A stretch of DNA of 62,875 nucleotides from assembly GCA_012517965.1 (NCBI GenBank), contig JAAYTZ010000052.1, positions 1-62,875 of the forward strand, in the 5' to 3' direction. Positions 15,536 through 24,847 of the stretch are shown here, in pieces. The DNA comes from Propionibacterium sp. (GTDB taxonomy: Bacteria > Actinomycetota > Actinomycetes > Propionibacteriales > Propionibacteriaceae). The notes beneath the pieces are model-generated. The model worked only from the letters and a program-made list of their open reading frames with translations. It was not told the DNA's origin and made no database searches. Numbering within the stretch: position 1 is the stretch's first letter; every line of letters starts with the position of its first letter. Position numbers and translations under genes: made by a program.

Positions 15536-16636
15536 TCAGGCGGCGTCCAGCTTGGGCACCAGCACTTCGCGGTAGAGCAACAGCAGGGACGCCACCGTCG
15601 GGATGGCGAGCAGGGCGCCGAGGACGCCGAGCAGCGCCATCCCGCACGCCACCCCCAGGATCACCAGGGCCGGCGGCACCTTGAGCGAGCGGGCGAACAG
15701 CCGAGGCTGCACGAGATAGGCGTCCACCTGCTGGTAGATCAGGAAGTAGGCGAGCACCACCAACGCGACCCCGGGGGACGCCGTCAGGGCGATCAGCGTG
15801 CACACCGCCATCGCGACGAACGAGCCGACGGCCGGGATCGCCGTCAGCACCATGGTCAGCAGGGCCAGCGCCAGCGCGAAGCGGCCCAGTCCGACCGCCA
15901 TCAGCACGATGAAGGTGCCGACCCCCCACAGGCTCACCACGAGCAGCATCGACAGCAGGTAGTCGCCCATGCGTTGGAAGATCTCGTTGGCGAGGTAGCG
16001 CACCCGGGGCCGCCTTGAGGCCGGTGCCAGTTCGTAGATGGCGGTCTTGATCGACGGCGCCGAGAAGGTGAAGAAGAGCATCAGCACGGTGGCCAAGCCC
16101 GTGGAGCCCACCAGGTTCGCGGCGGCGGCGCCCGCGGCCGCGAAGCCGCCGAAGGCGCCCTCGACCCACTGCCCGGACGCCAGCGCCGGGCCGATGCGGT
16201 CGAGAACCCCGAACTGGGCGTCGAGTTGGGCGATGACCGGGTTCCGCCGGAGTTGCTCGAACTGGGCGGGGGCGTCCTGGGCGAACGTGGCGACCTGTTC
16301 GGCGACGAGGGGGACGACGGCCCACAGGCCGAGGACCACGCTCGCCAGGAGGCCGCCGGTGACCAGTCCGGCCGCCGCCGGCCGGGGGAGCCCGCGCCGG
16401 ATCAGCCACTCGATGACCGGCTGGAGCCCCAGGGCCACGAACAGGGCCACGACCAGCACGATCAGGATGCCCCGCAGGGAGCCGATCAGGGTCCAGACCC
16501 CGTAGGCGACCAGTACCCCGAGGGCCAGGTAGAAGCCGGCCCTGAACAGCGCCCCGGGCCTGGCCAACAGGCCGTCGAGCGCCGCGCGGACGCCAGAGCC
16601 GTCGCCGGGTGCGCTGGTGGGTGTCGGATCGTCCAT
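15536..16636 (-). CDS. AI-2E family transporter (PerM-like)
   Basis: 366-residue membrane protein with about eight hydrophobic helices: two near the N-terminus (FYLALGVLVAYGVWTLI and GILIVLVVALFVALGL), a soluble helical segment around residues 110-170, and a cluster at the C-terminus. The YFLIYQQVDAYLVQPRLFARS stretch is the usual AI-2E family signature. Members export or import small molecules or ions; the substrate cannot be predicted. AGGGGAG precedes ATG 16636, and a TACGCT -10-like box lies at 16684-16679. It is divergent from the PHP gene. Confidence 0.88.
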   Translation of the reverse strand: MDDPTPTSAPGDGSGVRAALDGLLARPGALFRAGFYLALGVLVAYGVWTLIGSLRGILIVLVVALFVALGLQPVIEWLIRRGLPRPAAAGLVTGGLLASVVLGLWAVVPLVAEQVATFAQDAPAQFEQLRRNPVIAQLDAQFGVLDRIGPALASGQWVEGAFGGFAAAGAAAANLVGSTGLATVLMLFFTFSAPSIKTAIYELAPASRRPRVRYLANEIFQRMGDYLLSMLLVVSLWGVGTFIVLMAVGLGRFALALALLTMVLTAIPAVGSFVAMAVCTLIALTASPGVALVVLAYFLIYQQVDAYLVQPRLFARSLKVPPALVILGVACGMALLGVLGALLAIPTVASLLLLYREVLVPKLDAA

Positions 16637-16714
16637 GGCTCCCCTGGTGGTGCGGCCGGTCGCCCCGGCTCTCAGCCGAGCGTAGTGGCCGCGGGTGGGG
16701 TCGGCCGGCGCTGT

Positions 16715-16720
16715 TAACGT
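16715..16720 (+). promoter_or_regulatory. -10 box, leaderless layout (PHP gene)
   Basis: TAACGT (TANNNT) lies 6 bases before ATG 16727, leaving no room for a leader. This matches the other leaderless-type starts in the window. Confidence 0.45.
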
Positions 16721-16726
16721 GGGGCC

Positions 16727-17767
16727 ATGTCAGACGCCTCCCCGGCCCCCGACCCCGTGGCCGCGCTGAAGGAGACCGCCCACCTCCTGGAGCGCGCCGC
16801 CGGCGAGCCCCGCAAGAGCATGGCGTTCCGCCGGGCCGCCGATGCGCTCGCCGCGCTGACGCCGGGGGAGTGGGCCGTCCGGGAACGTGACCGATCCTGG
16901 TCCGAGCTGCCGGGGATCGGGCCCACGACGGCCCGAGTGATCGCGCAGGCGTCCGCGGGGGTCGTGCCGGACTACCTGGCCGACCTGCGCGCCTCGCTGG
17001 CCGCGGCCGACGAGGCGGCTGCGCCGCTGCTGGGGGCGGTCCGCGGCGAGCTGCACAGCCACACCGACGCCTCCGACGGTCGGACCCCGCTGGAGGAGAT
17101 GGTGGCCGCCGCCCGGACGCTCGGCGGCGACTACCTGGCGATCACCGACCACTCGCCGCAACTCAGGGTGGCGCGCGGTCTGGAACCCGCGCGGCTGCGC
17201 GCCCAACTCGCCGATATCGCCGCGCTCAACGAGACGGTCGCGCCGTTCCGGGTGCTGACCGGCATCGAAACCGACATTCTCGACGACGGCACCCTCGACC
17301 AGGAGCCGCGGCTGCTGGACCGGCTGGACGTGGTCGTGGCCTCGGTGCACTCCAAGCTGCGCATGGACGCCGACGCCATGACCCGCCGGCTGGTCGCGGC
17401 GATCGCGAACCCGCGCTCCGACATCCTCGGCCACGTCACCGGCCGCCTGCTCACCGGCGGCCGCGGGGCACGCCCGCCGAGCGCGTTCGACGCGGAGGTC
17501 GTGTTCGAGGCCTGCCGGCGCTTCGACGTCGCCGTCGAGATCAACGCCCGGCCGGAGCGCCTCGACCCGCCCGACGACCTGCTGGCGTTGGCGTCCGAGA
17601 TCGGATGCCTGTTCGCGATCGACACGGACGCGCACGCGCCCGGTCAACTGGAGTGGACGGTGCACGGCGTGGCGAAGGCGCTGGCCGTCGGGATCGAGGC
17701 GGACCGGATCGTCAACACCTGGACCGTCGAGCGCCTGCTGGCGTGGACGGCGTCCCATCAGGGGTGA
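16727..17767 (+). CDS. PHP domain phosphoesterase with N-terminal helix-hairpin-helix
   Basis: 346 residues. The N-terminal 95 residues resemble the helical 8-kDa/HhH part of family X DNA polymerases ([17 protein letters not shown] near 62-78). The PHP domain follows with a full set of metal ligands: [12 protein letters not shown] near 108, YLAITDHS near 143, GIETDIL near 180, VVASVHSKL near 203, DILGHVTGR near 228, and [10 protein letters not shown] near 296. The polymerase fingers and palm are absent, so it is a stand-alone metal-dependent phosphoesterase with a possible DNA-binding head. The substrate is unknown. Confidence 0.85.
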   Translation: MSDASPAPDPVAALKETAHLLERAAGEPRKSMAFRRAADALAALTPGEWAVRERDRSWSELPGIGPTTARVIAQASAGVVPDYLADLRASLAAADEAAAPLLGAVRGELHSHTDASDGRTPLEEMVAAARTLGGDYLAITDHSPQLRVARGLEPARLRAQLADIAALNETVAPFRVLTGIETDILDDGTLDQEPRLLDRLDVVVASVHSKLRMDADAMTRRLVAAIANPRSDILGHVTGRLLTGGRGARPPSAFDAEVVFEACRRFDVAVEINARPERLDPPDDLLALASEIGCLFAIDTDAHAPGQLEWTVHGVAKALAVGIEADRIVNTWTVERLLAWTASHQG

Positions 17768-17886
17768 TCGCCGCCGCCGGTCCACTCCGACGATGGCCGC
17801 GCCCTGTCAACCGTGTGCGCCGCCCGTCGGAAGCGGGCAGGATGGGTGCCGCACAGGACGTGCGTCGAACGACGAAAGGACGACCC

Positions 17887-20646
17887 GTGGCCGCTCGTGA
17901 CTCAGGTCCCATCCTCAACGGAATCCCCACCAACCTGCCCGACACCGACCCGCAGGAGACCGCCGAGTGGCTCGACTCGCTCGACGGCATGGTCGACGGC
18001 AGCGGACGCAACCGGGCGCGGTACGTGATGCTGCGCCTCATGGAGCGGGCCCGTGACCGCCACCTCGGCCTGCCGGCGCTGACCGCCACCGACTACGTCA
18101 ACACCATCCCCGCCGAGCTCGAGCCGTGGTACCCGGGCGACGTCGACCTGGAGCGCAAGTTCCGCCGGCTGGTGCGCTGGAACGCCGCGATCATGGTGCA
18201 CCGGGCGCAGCGCCCCGGCATCGGCGTCGGTGGCCACATCTCGTCCTACGCCTCGTCGGCGACTCTGTACGAGGTCGGCTTCAACCACTTCTTCCGCGGT
18301 AAGGACCACCCCGGTGGCGGCGACCAGGTGTTCTTCCAGGGACACGCCTCGCCGGGCATGTACGCCCGCGCCTTCCTGGAGGGCCGCCTCGACGAGGCCG
18401 ACCTCGACGGCTTCCGGCAGGAGAAGAGCCACCTCGTCGACGGCCGCATCCGCGCGCTGCCGTCCTACCCGCATCCGCGCCAGCTGCCGAACTTCTGGGA
18501 GTTCCCGACCGTGTCGATGGGCCTCGGCCCGATCAACGCGATCTACCAGGCGCAGTTCAACAAGTACCTGCACAACCGCGGGATCAAGGACACCTCGCAG
18601 CAGCGGGTCTGGGCGTTCCTCGGCGACGGCGAGATGGACGAGGTCGAGAGCCGCGGCGCCCTGCAGTGGGCGTCCAACGAGTCCCTCGACAACCTCACCT
18701 TCGTCGTCAACTGCAACCTGCAGCGGCTCGACGGCCCCGTGCGCGGGAACGGCAAGATCATGCAGGAGTTGGAGGCGTTCTTCCGCGGCGCCGGCTGGAA
18801 CGTCATCAAGGTCGTCTGGGGGCGCGGCTGGGACCCGCTGCTCGCCCAGGACAAGGACGGCGCCCTGGTCAACCTGATGAACTCCACCTCCGACGGCGAC
18901 TACCAGACCTTCAAGGCGAACGACGGCGCGTACGTCCGGGAGCACTTCTTCGGCCGCGACCCGCGCACCGCGAAGATGGTGGAGAACTGGACCGACGACC
19001 AGATCTGGCGCCTGACCCGGGGCGGGCACGACTACCACAAGGTGTACGCCGCCTACGACGCGGCCACCAAGGCCCACGGCGCCCCCACCGTCATCCTGGC
19101 GCACACCATCAAGGGCTACTTCCTGGGCCAGCACTTCGCCGGCCGCAACGCCACCCACCAGATGAAGAAGTTCGCCCTCGACGACCTCAAGCAGTTCCGC
19201 GACCGGCTCGACATGCCGATCACCGACGCCCAGCTCGAGGAGAACCTCTACCGGCCGCCGTACGTGCGGCCCGGCGAGGACGACGAGCGCATCCAGTACG
19301 CGATGGAGCGCCGGCGCCAGCTGGGCGGCGGCGTCCCCGAGCGGCGCAACGCGCCCAAGCCGATCAAGCTGCCCGACGACAAGGCCTACGCGTCGGTGAA
19401 GAAGGGCTCCGGCCAGCAGCCGATCGCCACGACCATGGCGCTGGTGCGCCTGGTCAAGGACCTGCTGCGCGACAAGGAGTTCGGCCCCCACTTCGTGCCG
19501 ATCATCCCCGACGAGGCGCGCACCTTCGGCATGGACTCGTTCTTCCCGACGATCAAGATCTACAACCCGCACGGCCAGAACTACACGCCGGTCGACCATG
19601 AGCTGATGCTCAGCTACCGCGAGTCGAAGAAGGGGCAGATCCTGCACCTGGGCATCAACGAGGCCGGCTCGGTGGCGTCCTTCACCGCCGTCGGCACGAG
19701 CTACGCCACCCACGGCGTCCACATGGTGCCCTTCTACATTTTCTACTCGATGTTCGGGTTCCAGCGCACCGCGGACGCGATCTGGGCGGCGGCCGACCAG
19801 TTGGCCCGCGGCTTCCTGATCGGGGCGACGGCCGGTCGCACCACGCTGACCGGCGAGGGCACCCAGCACATGGACGGGCACAGCCCGATGCTGGCGGCCA
19901 CGAACCCGGCGATCGTGCAGTACGACCCGGCCTACAGCTACGAGATCGCGCACATCGTGCGCAGCGGGCTCGAGCGGATGTACGGCGCCAACCCCGAGGA
20001 CGTGATCTTCTACCTGACCGTCTACAACGAGCCGATGCCGCAGCCGGCCGAGCCCGAGAACGTGGACGCCGAGGGCATCCTCAAGGGCATGTACCTGCTC
20101 AGGGAGGGCGACTTCTCCGGGGTCAACCCGGACGCCCGCCGCTGCCAGCTGCTGGCGTCCGGTGTCGGCGTGCCGTGGGCGCTGGAGGCGCAGGAGCTCC
20201 TCAAGCGCGACTACGGCGTGGTCGCCGACGTGTGGAGCGTCACGTCCTGGACCGAGCTGCGCCGCGACGCCATGGCCTGCGACGATCACAACTTCCTGCA
20301 CCCCGACCAGGAGCGGCGCGTGCCGTACGTGACCCAGCGCCTGGCCGGACGCCCCGGGCCCGTCCTGGCCACCTCGGACTACATGAAGCAGGTCCAGGAC
20401 CAGATCGCGCCGTGGGTGCCGGCCCGCTTCGCGTCGCTGGGGGCCGACGGGTTCGGGTTCTCCGACACGCGGGCGGCCGCGCGCCGGTTCTTCCACATCG
20501 ACGGGCCCTCGCTGGCGGTTCGTGCGCTGCAGCTGCTGGCGGACGAGGGCCAGCTCGACGGCGCGGTGGCGCGCGACGCCGCCGAGCGGTACCGGCTGCT
20601 CGACGTGACCGCGGGCACCTCGGGCAGCGTGGGCGGCGACGCCTGA
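17887..20646 (+). CDS. aceE: Pyruvate dehydrogenase E1 component (homodimeric)
   Basis: 919 residues from GTG 17887, which has AAAGGA about 7 bases upstream; the frame is open further upstream but lacks homology. The thiamine diphosphate motif starts at FLGDGEMDE near residue 246 and ends at [11 protein letters not shown], and long blocks are typical of AceE ([22 protein letters not shown] near 117). It decarboxylates pyruvate and passes the acetyl group to the E2 lipoyl domain, feeding acetyl-CoA to the nearby fatty acid genes. The aceE - PucR - fabD neighbourhood is conserved in mycobacteria, where the genes are adjacent. Confidence 0.96.
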   Translation: MAARDSGPILNGIPTNLPDTDPQETAEWLDSLDGMVDGSGRNRARYVMLRLMERARDRHLGLPALTATDYVNTIPAELEPWYPGDVDLERKFRRLVRWNAAIMVHRAQRPGIGVGGHISSYASSATLYEVGFNHFFRGKDHPGGGDQVFFQGHASPGMYARAFLEGRLDEADLDGFRQEKSHLVDGRIRALPSYPHPRQLPNFWEFPTVSMGLGPINAIYQAQFNKYLHNRGIKDTSQQRVWAFLGDGEMDEVESRGALQWASNESLDNLTFVVNCNLQRLDGPVRGNGKIMQELEAFFRGAGWNVIKVVWGRGWDPLLAQDKDGALVNLMNSTSDGDYQTFKANDGAYVREHFFGRDPRTAKMVENWTDDQIWRLTRGGHDYHKVYAAYDAATKAHGAPTVILAHTIKGYFLGQHFAGRNATHQMKKFALDDLKQFRDRLDMPITDAQLEENLYRPPYVRPGEDDERIQYAMERRRQLGGGVPERRNAPKPIKLPDDKAYASVKKGSGQQPIATTMALVRLVKDLLRDKEFGPHFVPIIPDEARTFGMDSFFPTIKIYNPHGQNYTPVDHELMLSYRESKKGQILHLGINEAGSVASFTAVGTSYATHGVHMVPFYIFYSMFGFQRTADAIWAAADQLARGFLIGATAGRTTLTGEGTQHMDGHSPMLAATNPAIVQYDPAYSYEIAHIVRSGLERMYGANPEDVIFYLTVYNEPMPQPAEPENVDAEGILKGMYLLREGDFSGVNPDARRCQLLASGVGVPWALEAQELLKRDYGVVADVWSVTSWTELRRDAMACDDHNFLHPDQERRVPYVTQRLAGRPGPVLATSDYMKQVQDQIAPWVPARFASLGADGFGFSDTRAAARRFFHIDGPSLAVRALQLLADEGQLDGAVARDAAERYRLLDVTAGTSGSVGGDA

Positions 20647-20771
20647 CGCACGCGAGCGGCGCACGCGTCCTTCGGGGCGCGTGCGCCGCTCGTCTCGTGA
20701 GCTGTCCGCCCGTGCGGGCATCTGGCAGGCTTTGATCACCGAACACGATCGACAGTGAGACGGAGGATTGC

Positions 20772-21197
20772 GTGAGTACCACGGCGGGGCCCGAGCCACA
20801 GGCCCGGGGGGTCGTTGCACTGGGTCTGCAGCCGGGACAGCCGGTCCAGGAGTTGGGCTGGGACACCGACGTCGACGAGGGGCTGCGGCAGCAGATCATG
20901 GACGCCATCGAGGGCGACCTGATGGAGGAGGCCGTGGAGGCTGTCGAGGCGGTTCTGCTCTGGTGGCGCGACGAGGACGGGGACCTGGTGGACGGCCTCG
21001 TGGACGCCCTGCGTGACCTGTCCGCCACGGGGTGCATCTGGCTGCTCACCCCGAAGGTGGGCCGGCCCGGCTACGTCGATCCCGCCGATGTCGTCGAGGG
21101 GGCGATCACCGCCGGCCTCGCCACGGCGAACTCGGTCAAGGTGTCGAAGGACTGGCACGCCCAGAAGATCGTCCGCCCGAAGGCCGGGCGCCGCTGA
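20772..21197 (+). CDS. DUF3052 family protein
   Basis: 141-residue acidic protein with no signal or membrane segment. It fits the actinobacterial DUF3052 family (GLQPGQPVQELGWDTDVDE near the N-terminus, SATGCIWLLTPKVGRPGYVDPADV in the middle), found next to aceE in mycobacteria too. Function is unknown; a link to pyruvate dehydrogenase or fatty acid metabolism is suggested only by context. GTG 20772 has GGAGG 5 bases upstream. The stop codon is the foot of a strong terminator. Confidence 0.85.
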   Translation: MSTTAGPEPQARGVVALGLQPGQPVQELGWDTDVDEGLRQQIMDAIEGDLMEEAVEAVEAVLLWWRDEDGDLVDGLVDALRDLSATGCIWLLTPKVGRPGYVDPADVVEGAITAGLATANSVKVSKDWHAQKIVRPKAGRR

Positions 21198-21241
21198 CGC
21201 CACGCCGCTCCCGACCCCGGGTGCGGGAGCGGCGTGGCGTC
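21196..21241 (+). terminator. Strong terminator after DUF3052
   Basis: GACGCCACGCCGCTCCCG at 21196-21213 is matched perfectly by its reverse complement at 21224-21241, an 18-bp stem with a 10-base loop. It includes the last bases of the DUF3052 stop codon and ends five bases before the tRNA promoter's -10 box. Confidence 0.88.
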
Positions 21242-21245
21242 CCGC

Positions 21246-21251
21246 TACGAT
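21246..21251 (+). promoter_or_regulatory. -10 box of tRNA-Val
   Basis: TACGAT lies 10 bases before the mature tRNA 5' end. The corresponding -35 region would fall inside the preceding terminator stem, and no good match is seen there. Confidence 0.45.
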
Positions 21252-21260
21252 GACACGCCG

Positions 21261-21333
21261 GGGCGCATAGCTCAGTTGGCAGAGCTCCTCCCTTACAAGG
21301 AGGCGGTCAGGAGTTCAAGTCTCCTTGCGCCCA
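21261..21333 (+). tRNA. tRNA-Val (anticodon UAC)
   Basis: 73 nt fold into a full cloverleaf. The acceptor stem is GGGCGCA/TGCGCCC, the D arm is GCTC...GAGC, the anticodon stem is CCTCC/GGAGG with loop CTTACAA, and the T arm is AGGAG-TTCAAGT-CTCCT. The anticodon TAC reads GTA/GTG valine codons. The 3' CCA is not encoded (discriminator A is followed by CGG). It is the last conserved element before the giant gene. Confidence 0.96.
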
Positions 21334-21464
21334 CGGATCCTGAGAACTGACGAAAGACGGCCGCCCAGGGGCTAGCCAGACCACCGCCACCGCTGTTAAG
21401 TTGACGAACGGTGTTCCGCAGCGTGCTACGGAGTGCCGCGCCACCGATGTCAGCGAGGTGTGGT

Positions 21465-23222
21465 ATGCGAGCAGGGTCCGTCGACGCGGAACGCACCTCC
21501 GGTGCGGCCGCGTGGGCGCGTCTCACCCGCCGCATCGTCGCCCCCGCCGTGTCCTTCGCCCTGGTCGTCGGGTTCGTCGCGACCGCCACCCCCACCGCCG
21601 CCGCCAGCACCGTTCGGTCCGCCACGGGCGAGGCCGTCGTGGCCGAGCCCGGCCCCACGGCCACCGCCGACACCGACGGCGTCCGACCGCCTCTGTTGCC
21701 GGCGGGCAGCGCGCCCAGGCTGCGCGACGCCGTCACCGTCTCCCTGCCGGTGCTGCCCCGCGACGAGGCGCAGGCGCTCGTCGCGCGTCTCGCCGCCTCG
21801 GGGACGGCCACCGCCGGCGGGTCCGGCCGGTCCGCGGCGCTCGGCGCGGCATCGACCTCCACCGTGACCCGGACGGTCCAGGGCGCGAGCGGGCGGGCCG
21901 CGGCCGCCCAGGCCGCAGCCAAGGCCGAGGCGGACGCGAAGCTCCAGGAGGCGCTCGACGCCCTGGCGCGCGCCTTGTCGACCAGCAGTTGCAGCGCCAC
22001 CGGCGCCGACGGCGGGCAGGCCCAGGTCTCGTGCGCGCTCCCGTCGAGCGCCCCCACCGCGACCAGCCCCAGCTCGTCGACGCCCAGCAGCCCGGCGGCG
22101 ACTCCGTCCGCTTCGCCCTCCGCGCTTCCGACGCAGGCGGCCGCACCGTCCGTGAGTCCGACGCCGACGGCCTCGCCGTCCGTGACTCCGACGCCGGCGG
22201 CGTCCGAACCGGCCCCCGAACCCGAACCGGCCCCCGCGCCCACTCCCGAGCCGGAGCCGACGCCGGACCCCGCCTCGCAGCCGGCCCCCGAGCCCGCTGC
22301 CGAGCCCGAGCCCGCCCCCGAGCCCGCCCCGGCGGCCGAACCGGCGGCCGAACCGGAACCGACGGCCGACGAACAGTCCGGCGCCGATTCGTCCGGAAGC
22401 ACCGGCACGACCGGGCTGATCCGGACCTGGCTCGTGGTTCCGCTGCTCGAGACCGTCGTCGGCCTCGCCGCCGTCGACGGATCCGCGGCCACCGAGCCGG
22501 CGGCCACCGAGCCGCCAGCCACCGACCCCGCGGTCACCGAGCCCGAGCCGGCCGCCGAGGCGTCCGCGACCGCCGTCGCGGCGGACCGGCCCCCGGTGTG
22601 GAGCGTCAGCGGCACGGTCGCGACGCTCCAGCTCACCGCCCGGGCGGCGGCGTCGGGCACCCTGACGCTCGACGCGGCGTCCGGCACCCTGGTCTTCACA
22701 CTCGACGGGGCCGAGTACCGCGTCCCGGTCGACGGCGTCGACACCGTGGTGCTGCGTGGGTTCGACGCGACGGCGAGCATCACCGTCGACCTGACCGGGC
22801 TGGTCCAGGTGCTGGCCGTCGACGTCCAGGGCGCCGCCGGCACGCTGTCGGTGGCGGCGTCGGACGCCGTGGCCGCGCTGACCGCCGACACCGGGCGGCT
22901 GGCCTTCGCCACCGACACCGCGGTCGTCCGCTTCGACGCCCCCGAGGTCGCCCTGACGGTGGCCGCGGCGGCCGTGACGCTGACCGGCGACCAGCCGATC
23001 GCCACCGGCGGCCCGGCACCACCATCGACACGACGGGCCCGGCCGGGCCCGGCGACGTGGCTCTCGTGGCGACAGCGGCCGGCGACCAGCCGGCCGAGAT
23101 CACCGTGGCGGGTGCCGCGATCACCGGCGCGGACGTCACGATCACCGCCACCGCGACCGACGCAGTGGACGCCGCGCGGGCGCGGGCGTCCGCGGCCGTC
23201 TCCGTCATCGACTCGACGTTGA
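21465..23222 (+). CDS. Giant protein, piece 1: signal peptide, Pro/Glu linker, first beta domain
   Basis: ATG 21465 has GAGGTG 4 bases upstream. Residues 1-47 form a Sec signal: basic start with RLTRR, core IVAPAVSFALVVGFVATA, cleavage after TAAA. A Ser/Pro/Thr/Ala/Glu-rich linker (about 22040-22380) follows, then beta-rich sequence ending ...VTLTGDQPIATGG at about 23012. Beyond that the frame turns into Arg/Pro-rich nonsense to the stop at 23222, while meaningful sequence continues in the -1 frame. In-frame starts at 21411 and 21447 are possible alternatives; they only lengthen the region before the signal. Confidence 0.72.
   Translation: MRAGSVDAERTSGAAAWARLTRRIVAPAVSFALVVGFVATATPTAAASTVRSATGEAVVAEPGPTATADTDGVRPPLLPAGSAPRLRDAVTVSLPVLPRDEAQALVARLAASGTATAGGSGRSAALGAASTSTVTRTVQGASGRAAAAQAAAKAEADAKLQEALDALARALSTSSCSATGADGGQAQVSCALPSSAPTATSPSSSTPSSPAATPSASPSALPTQAAAPSVSPTPTASPSVTPTPAASEPAPEPEPAPAPTPEPEPTPDPASQPAPEPAAEPEPAPEPAPAAEPAAEPEPTADEQSGADSSGSTGTTGLIRTWLVVPLLETVVGLAAVDGSAATEPAATEPPATDPAVTEPEPAAEASATAVAADRPPVWSVSGTVATLQLTARAAASGTLTLDAASGTLVFTLDGAEYRVPVDGVDTVVLRGFDATASITVDLTGLVQVLAVDVQGAAGTLSVAASDAVAALTADTGRLAFATDTAVVRFDAPEVALTVAAAAVTLTGDQPIATGGPAPPSTRRARPGPATWLSWRQRPATSRPRSPWRVPRSPARTSRSPPPRPTQWTPRGRGRPRPSPSSTRR
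22040..22380 (+). repeat. Low-complexity Pro/Ala/Glu-coding linker
   Basis: The segment encodes runs of Ser/Pro/Thr followed by repeated Pro-Glu-Pro-Ala units. It is an extended, flexible spacer between the signal-proximal domain and the beta-strand part, as in many wall-spanning secreted proteins. Confidence 0.8.
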
Positions 23223-24772
23223 GCGCCCAGGGGACCGCGACGCTCGGCAGCGTCGCCGACGCCGCCGTCGACGCCCGCGGCTCCGCCCCCGATGCCCGGC
23301 TCGAGGGCCGGGCGACCGTCCGCCTGGGCGGCATGTCCACCGTCGTGGCCGACACGATCGTCGTCGCGGCCTCCTCCACCGGCGATGCCCGCGTCGCCGG
23401 GACCGATCTCACCGGGCCCGCGCTCGCCAGCCTGCAGTCGGGCCGGACGGCGCGCGTCCAGCTGGACGGGGATCTCACCCTCACGTCGACGCGCACGAGG
23501 GTCACCGCGGCCACCGCCGGCACCGTCGAGGTGTCCGCGGCGGGCGAGGCCGGCGAGACGTCGGTCGTCGCCGGACTGGCCTCGGTCGCCCGCGGCCTCT
23601 CCCGGTTCGCGGGAGCCGCGGCCGCCAGTCGCCTGCTCTCCCACACCTCCGTCGTCGTCGCCCCCGGCGCGACGGTCAGGCTCGGCGGCGGTGCGGCGTA
23701 CTTCGGCTCCACCTCCACCCTGGACGCCCGCGTGCGGGCCGCCGGCGCCGGGTCCGTCGCCGCCCTCGTCGTCGACGACGCGACCGAGTCGTTGCTCGGC
23801 GCGGGGGCGTCCATCACGGGGGCCGGCGACCTTGCGCTGGCGGCCTCGACGAGCGGTCTCCGCACCGCGGACGCCGACGCGCTGGCCGTGCTCTCGTCGG
23901 TCGCCCTGACCCGCGCCGCCGTCGAGGCGGGCCCCGCGCTGGCCGTGGCCGGCGACCTCACGCTGGACGCCTCCCAGGACCTGCAGGCGTCCGCGACCGC
24001 CCGGGTCGCCGCGCTGACCCTCGTGCGGCACACCGTCCGCGCCGAGTTGGTCCGCGCGGCCGACGTCACGGGCGCGGTCGCGCTGCGCACCGCCGGCGCC
24101 ACCTCCGCGACGAGCCTCGTGGCCGCCGACGCGCCGCGCCCGCTCGCCGCGGCGGTGGCCGGGTCCGCGGCGTCCGCCGCCCTGATCGGGGCGCTGGGCG
24201 GCCTGCCCGTCGGCGTTTCGCTCGTGGACGGACGGCACGCGGTCACGCTCGTGAGCGTTGACGTCGCCACGCTGCTGGCCGCGGGCGCGCCGCTGCGGAC
24301 CTCCGGCCCGGCCGAGCTCACCGCCGGGGTGGCGGGCGCGGCGACGGCGTCCTCGGGCCGCGGCGACTGGGGCACCACCCCGGCGACCGCCCTGGCCTTC
24401 GGCCGCACCGGCAGCCGGGTCGAGTCGCTCAGCCCGATCTCCGCGGCCGGCGACGTGCTCATTCAGGCGGGCCGCGGGCCACCGGCGGACGAGAACCCGA
24501 CCACCACCAACCCGCTCGCCCACCACCTCGTCACCACCTCCGCGACCACGACCGTGACCGCCCCGGTCGACGCGCACCGCCTCACCCTCGACGCCGATCC
24601 CGTCCAGACGCCGGCCTTCCAGCCGCCTGCGGGAGCCGTCTTCCTCACCTCAGCCCGCGGTGGCACCATCAGCGCCCCCGGCGTGACCCTCACCTTCGCC
24701 CCCGGTTCGCTGCCGTCCGACGCGTTCGTCGTCGTGACCGAGCGCCCGCAGCCGGTGCCCGGACTGTTCTAA
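23015..24772 (+). pseudogene. Giant protein, piece 2: beta domain between frameshift and TAA
   Basis: This frame has no usable start of its own near 23015, but carries sense from GTTIDTTGPAGPGDVALVA onward. Regular beta-strand sequence follows (for example VRLGGMSTVVADTIVVAASS). It ends PQPVPGLF followed by TAA at 24770-24772, and sense resumes in the same frame directly after. One lost base in the GGCCCGGC run (23010-23017) explains the shift from piece 1. TAA differs from TAC (Tyr) by one base. Confidence 0.68.
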
Positions 24773-24847
24773 GCCACGTCGGTCTTCGACCTGCTGGCCT
24801 TCGACGCCGCCACCGGACGCCCCATCACCGAGTTCCCGATCGCCCCG

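Noticed and set aside
21261-21333. tRNA-Val as a phage attachment site
   Set aside because: No direct repeat of the tRNA 3' end and no integrase were found up to prfB.
23010-23017. Programmed ribosomal frameshifting at the frame change
   Set aside because: The site is not a recognised X-XXY-YYZ slippery heptamer and no clear stimulatory structure stands out. A single lost base in a C/G run is simpler.
24770-24772. Stop codon readthrough or recoding at TAA
   Set aside because: TAA is the strongest stop, no SECIS-like or readthrough context is visible, and the gene has two other lesions.
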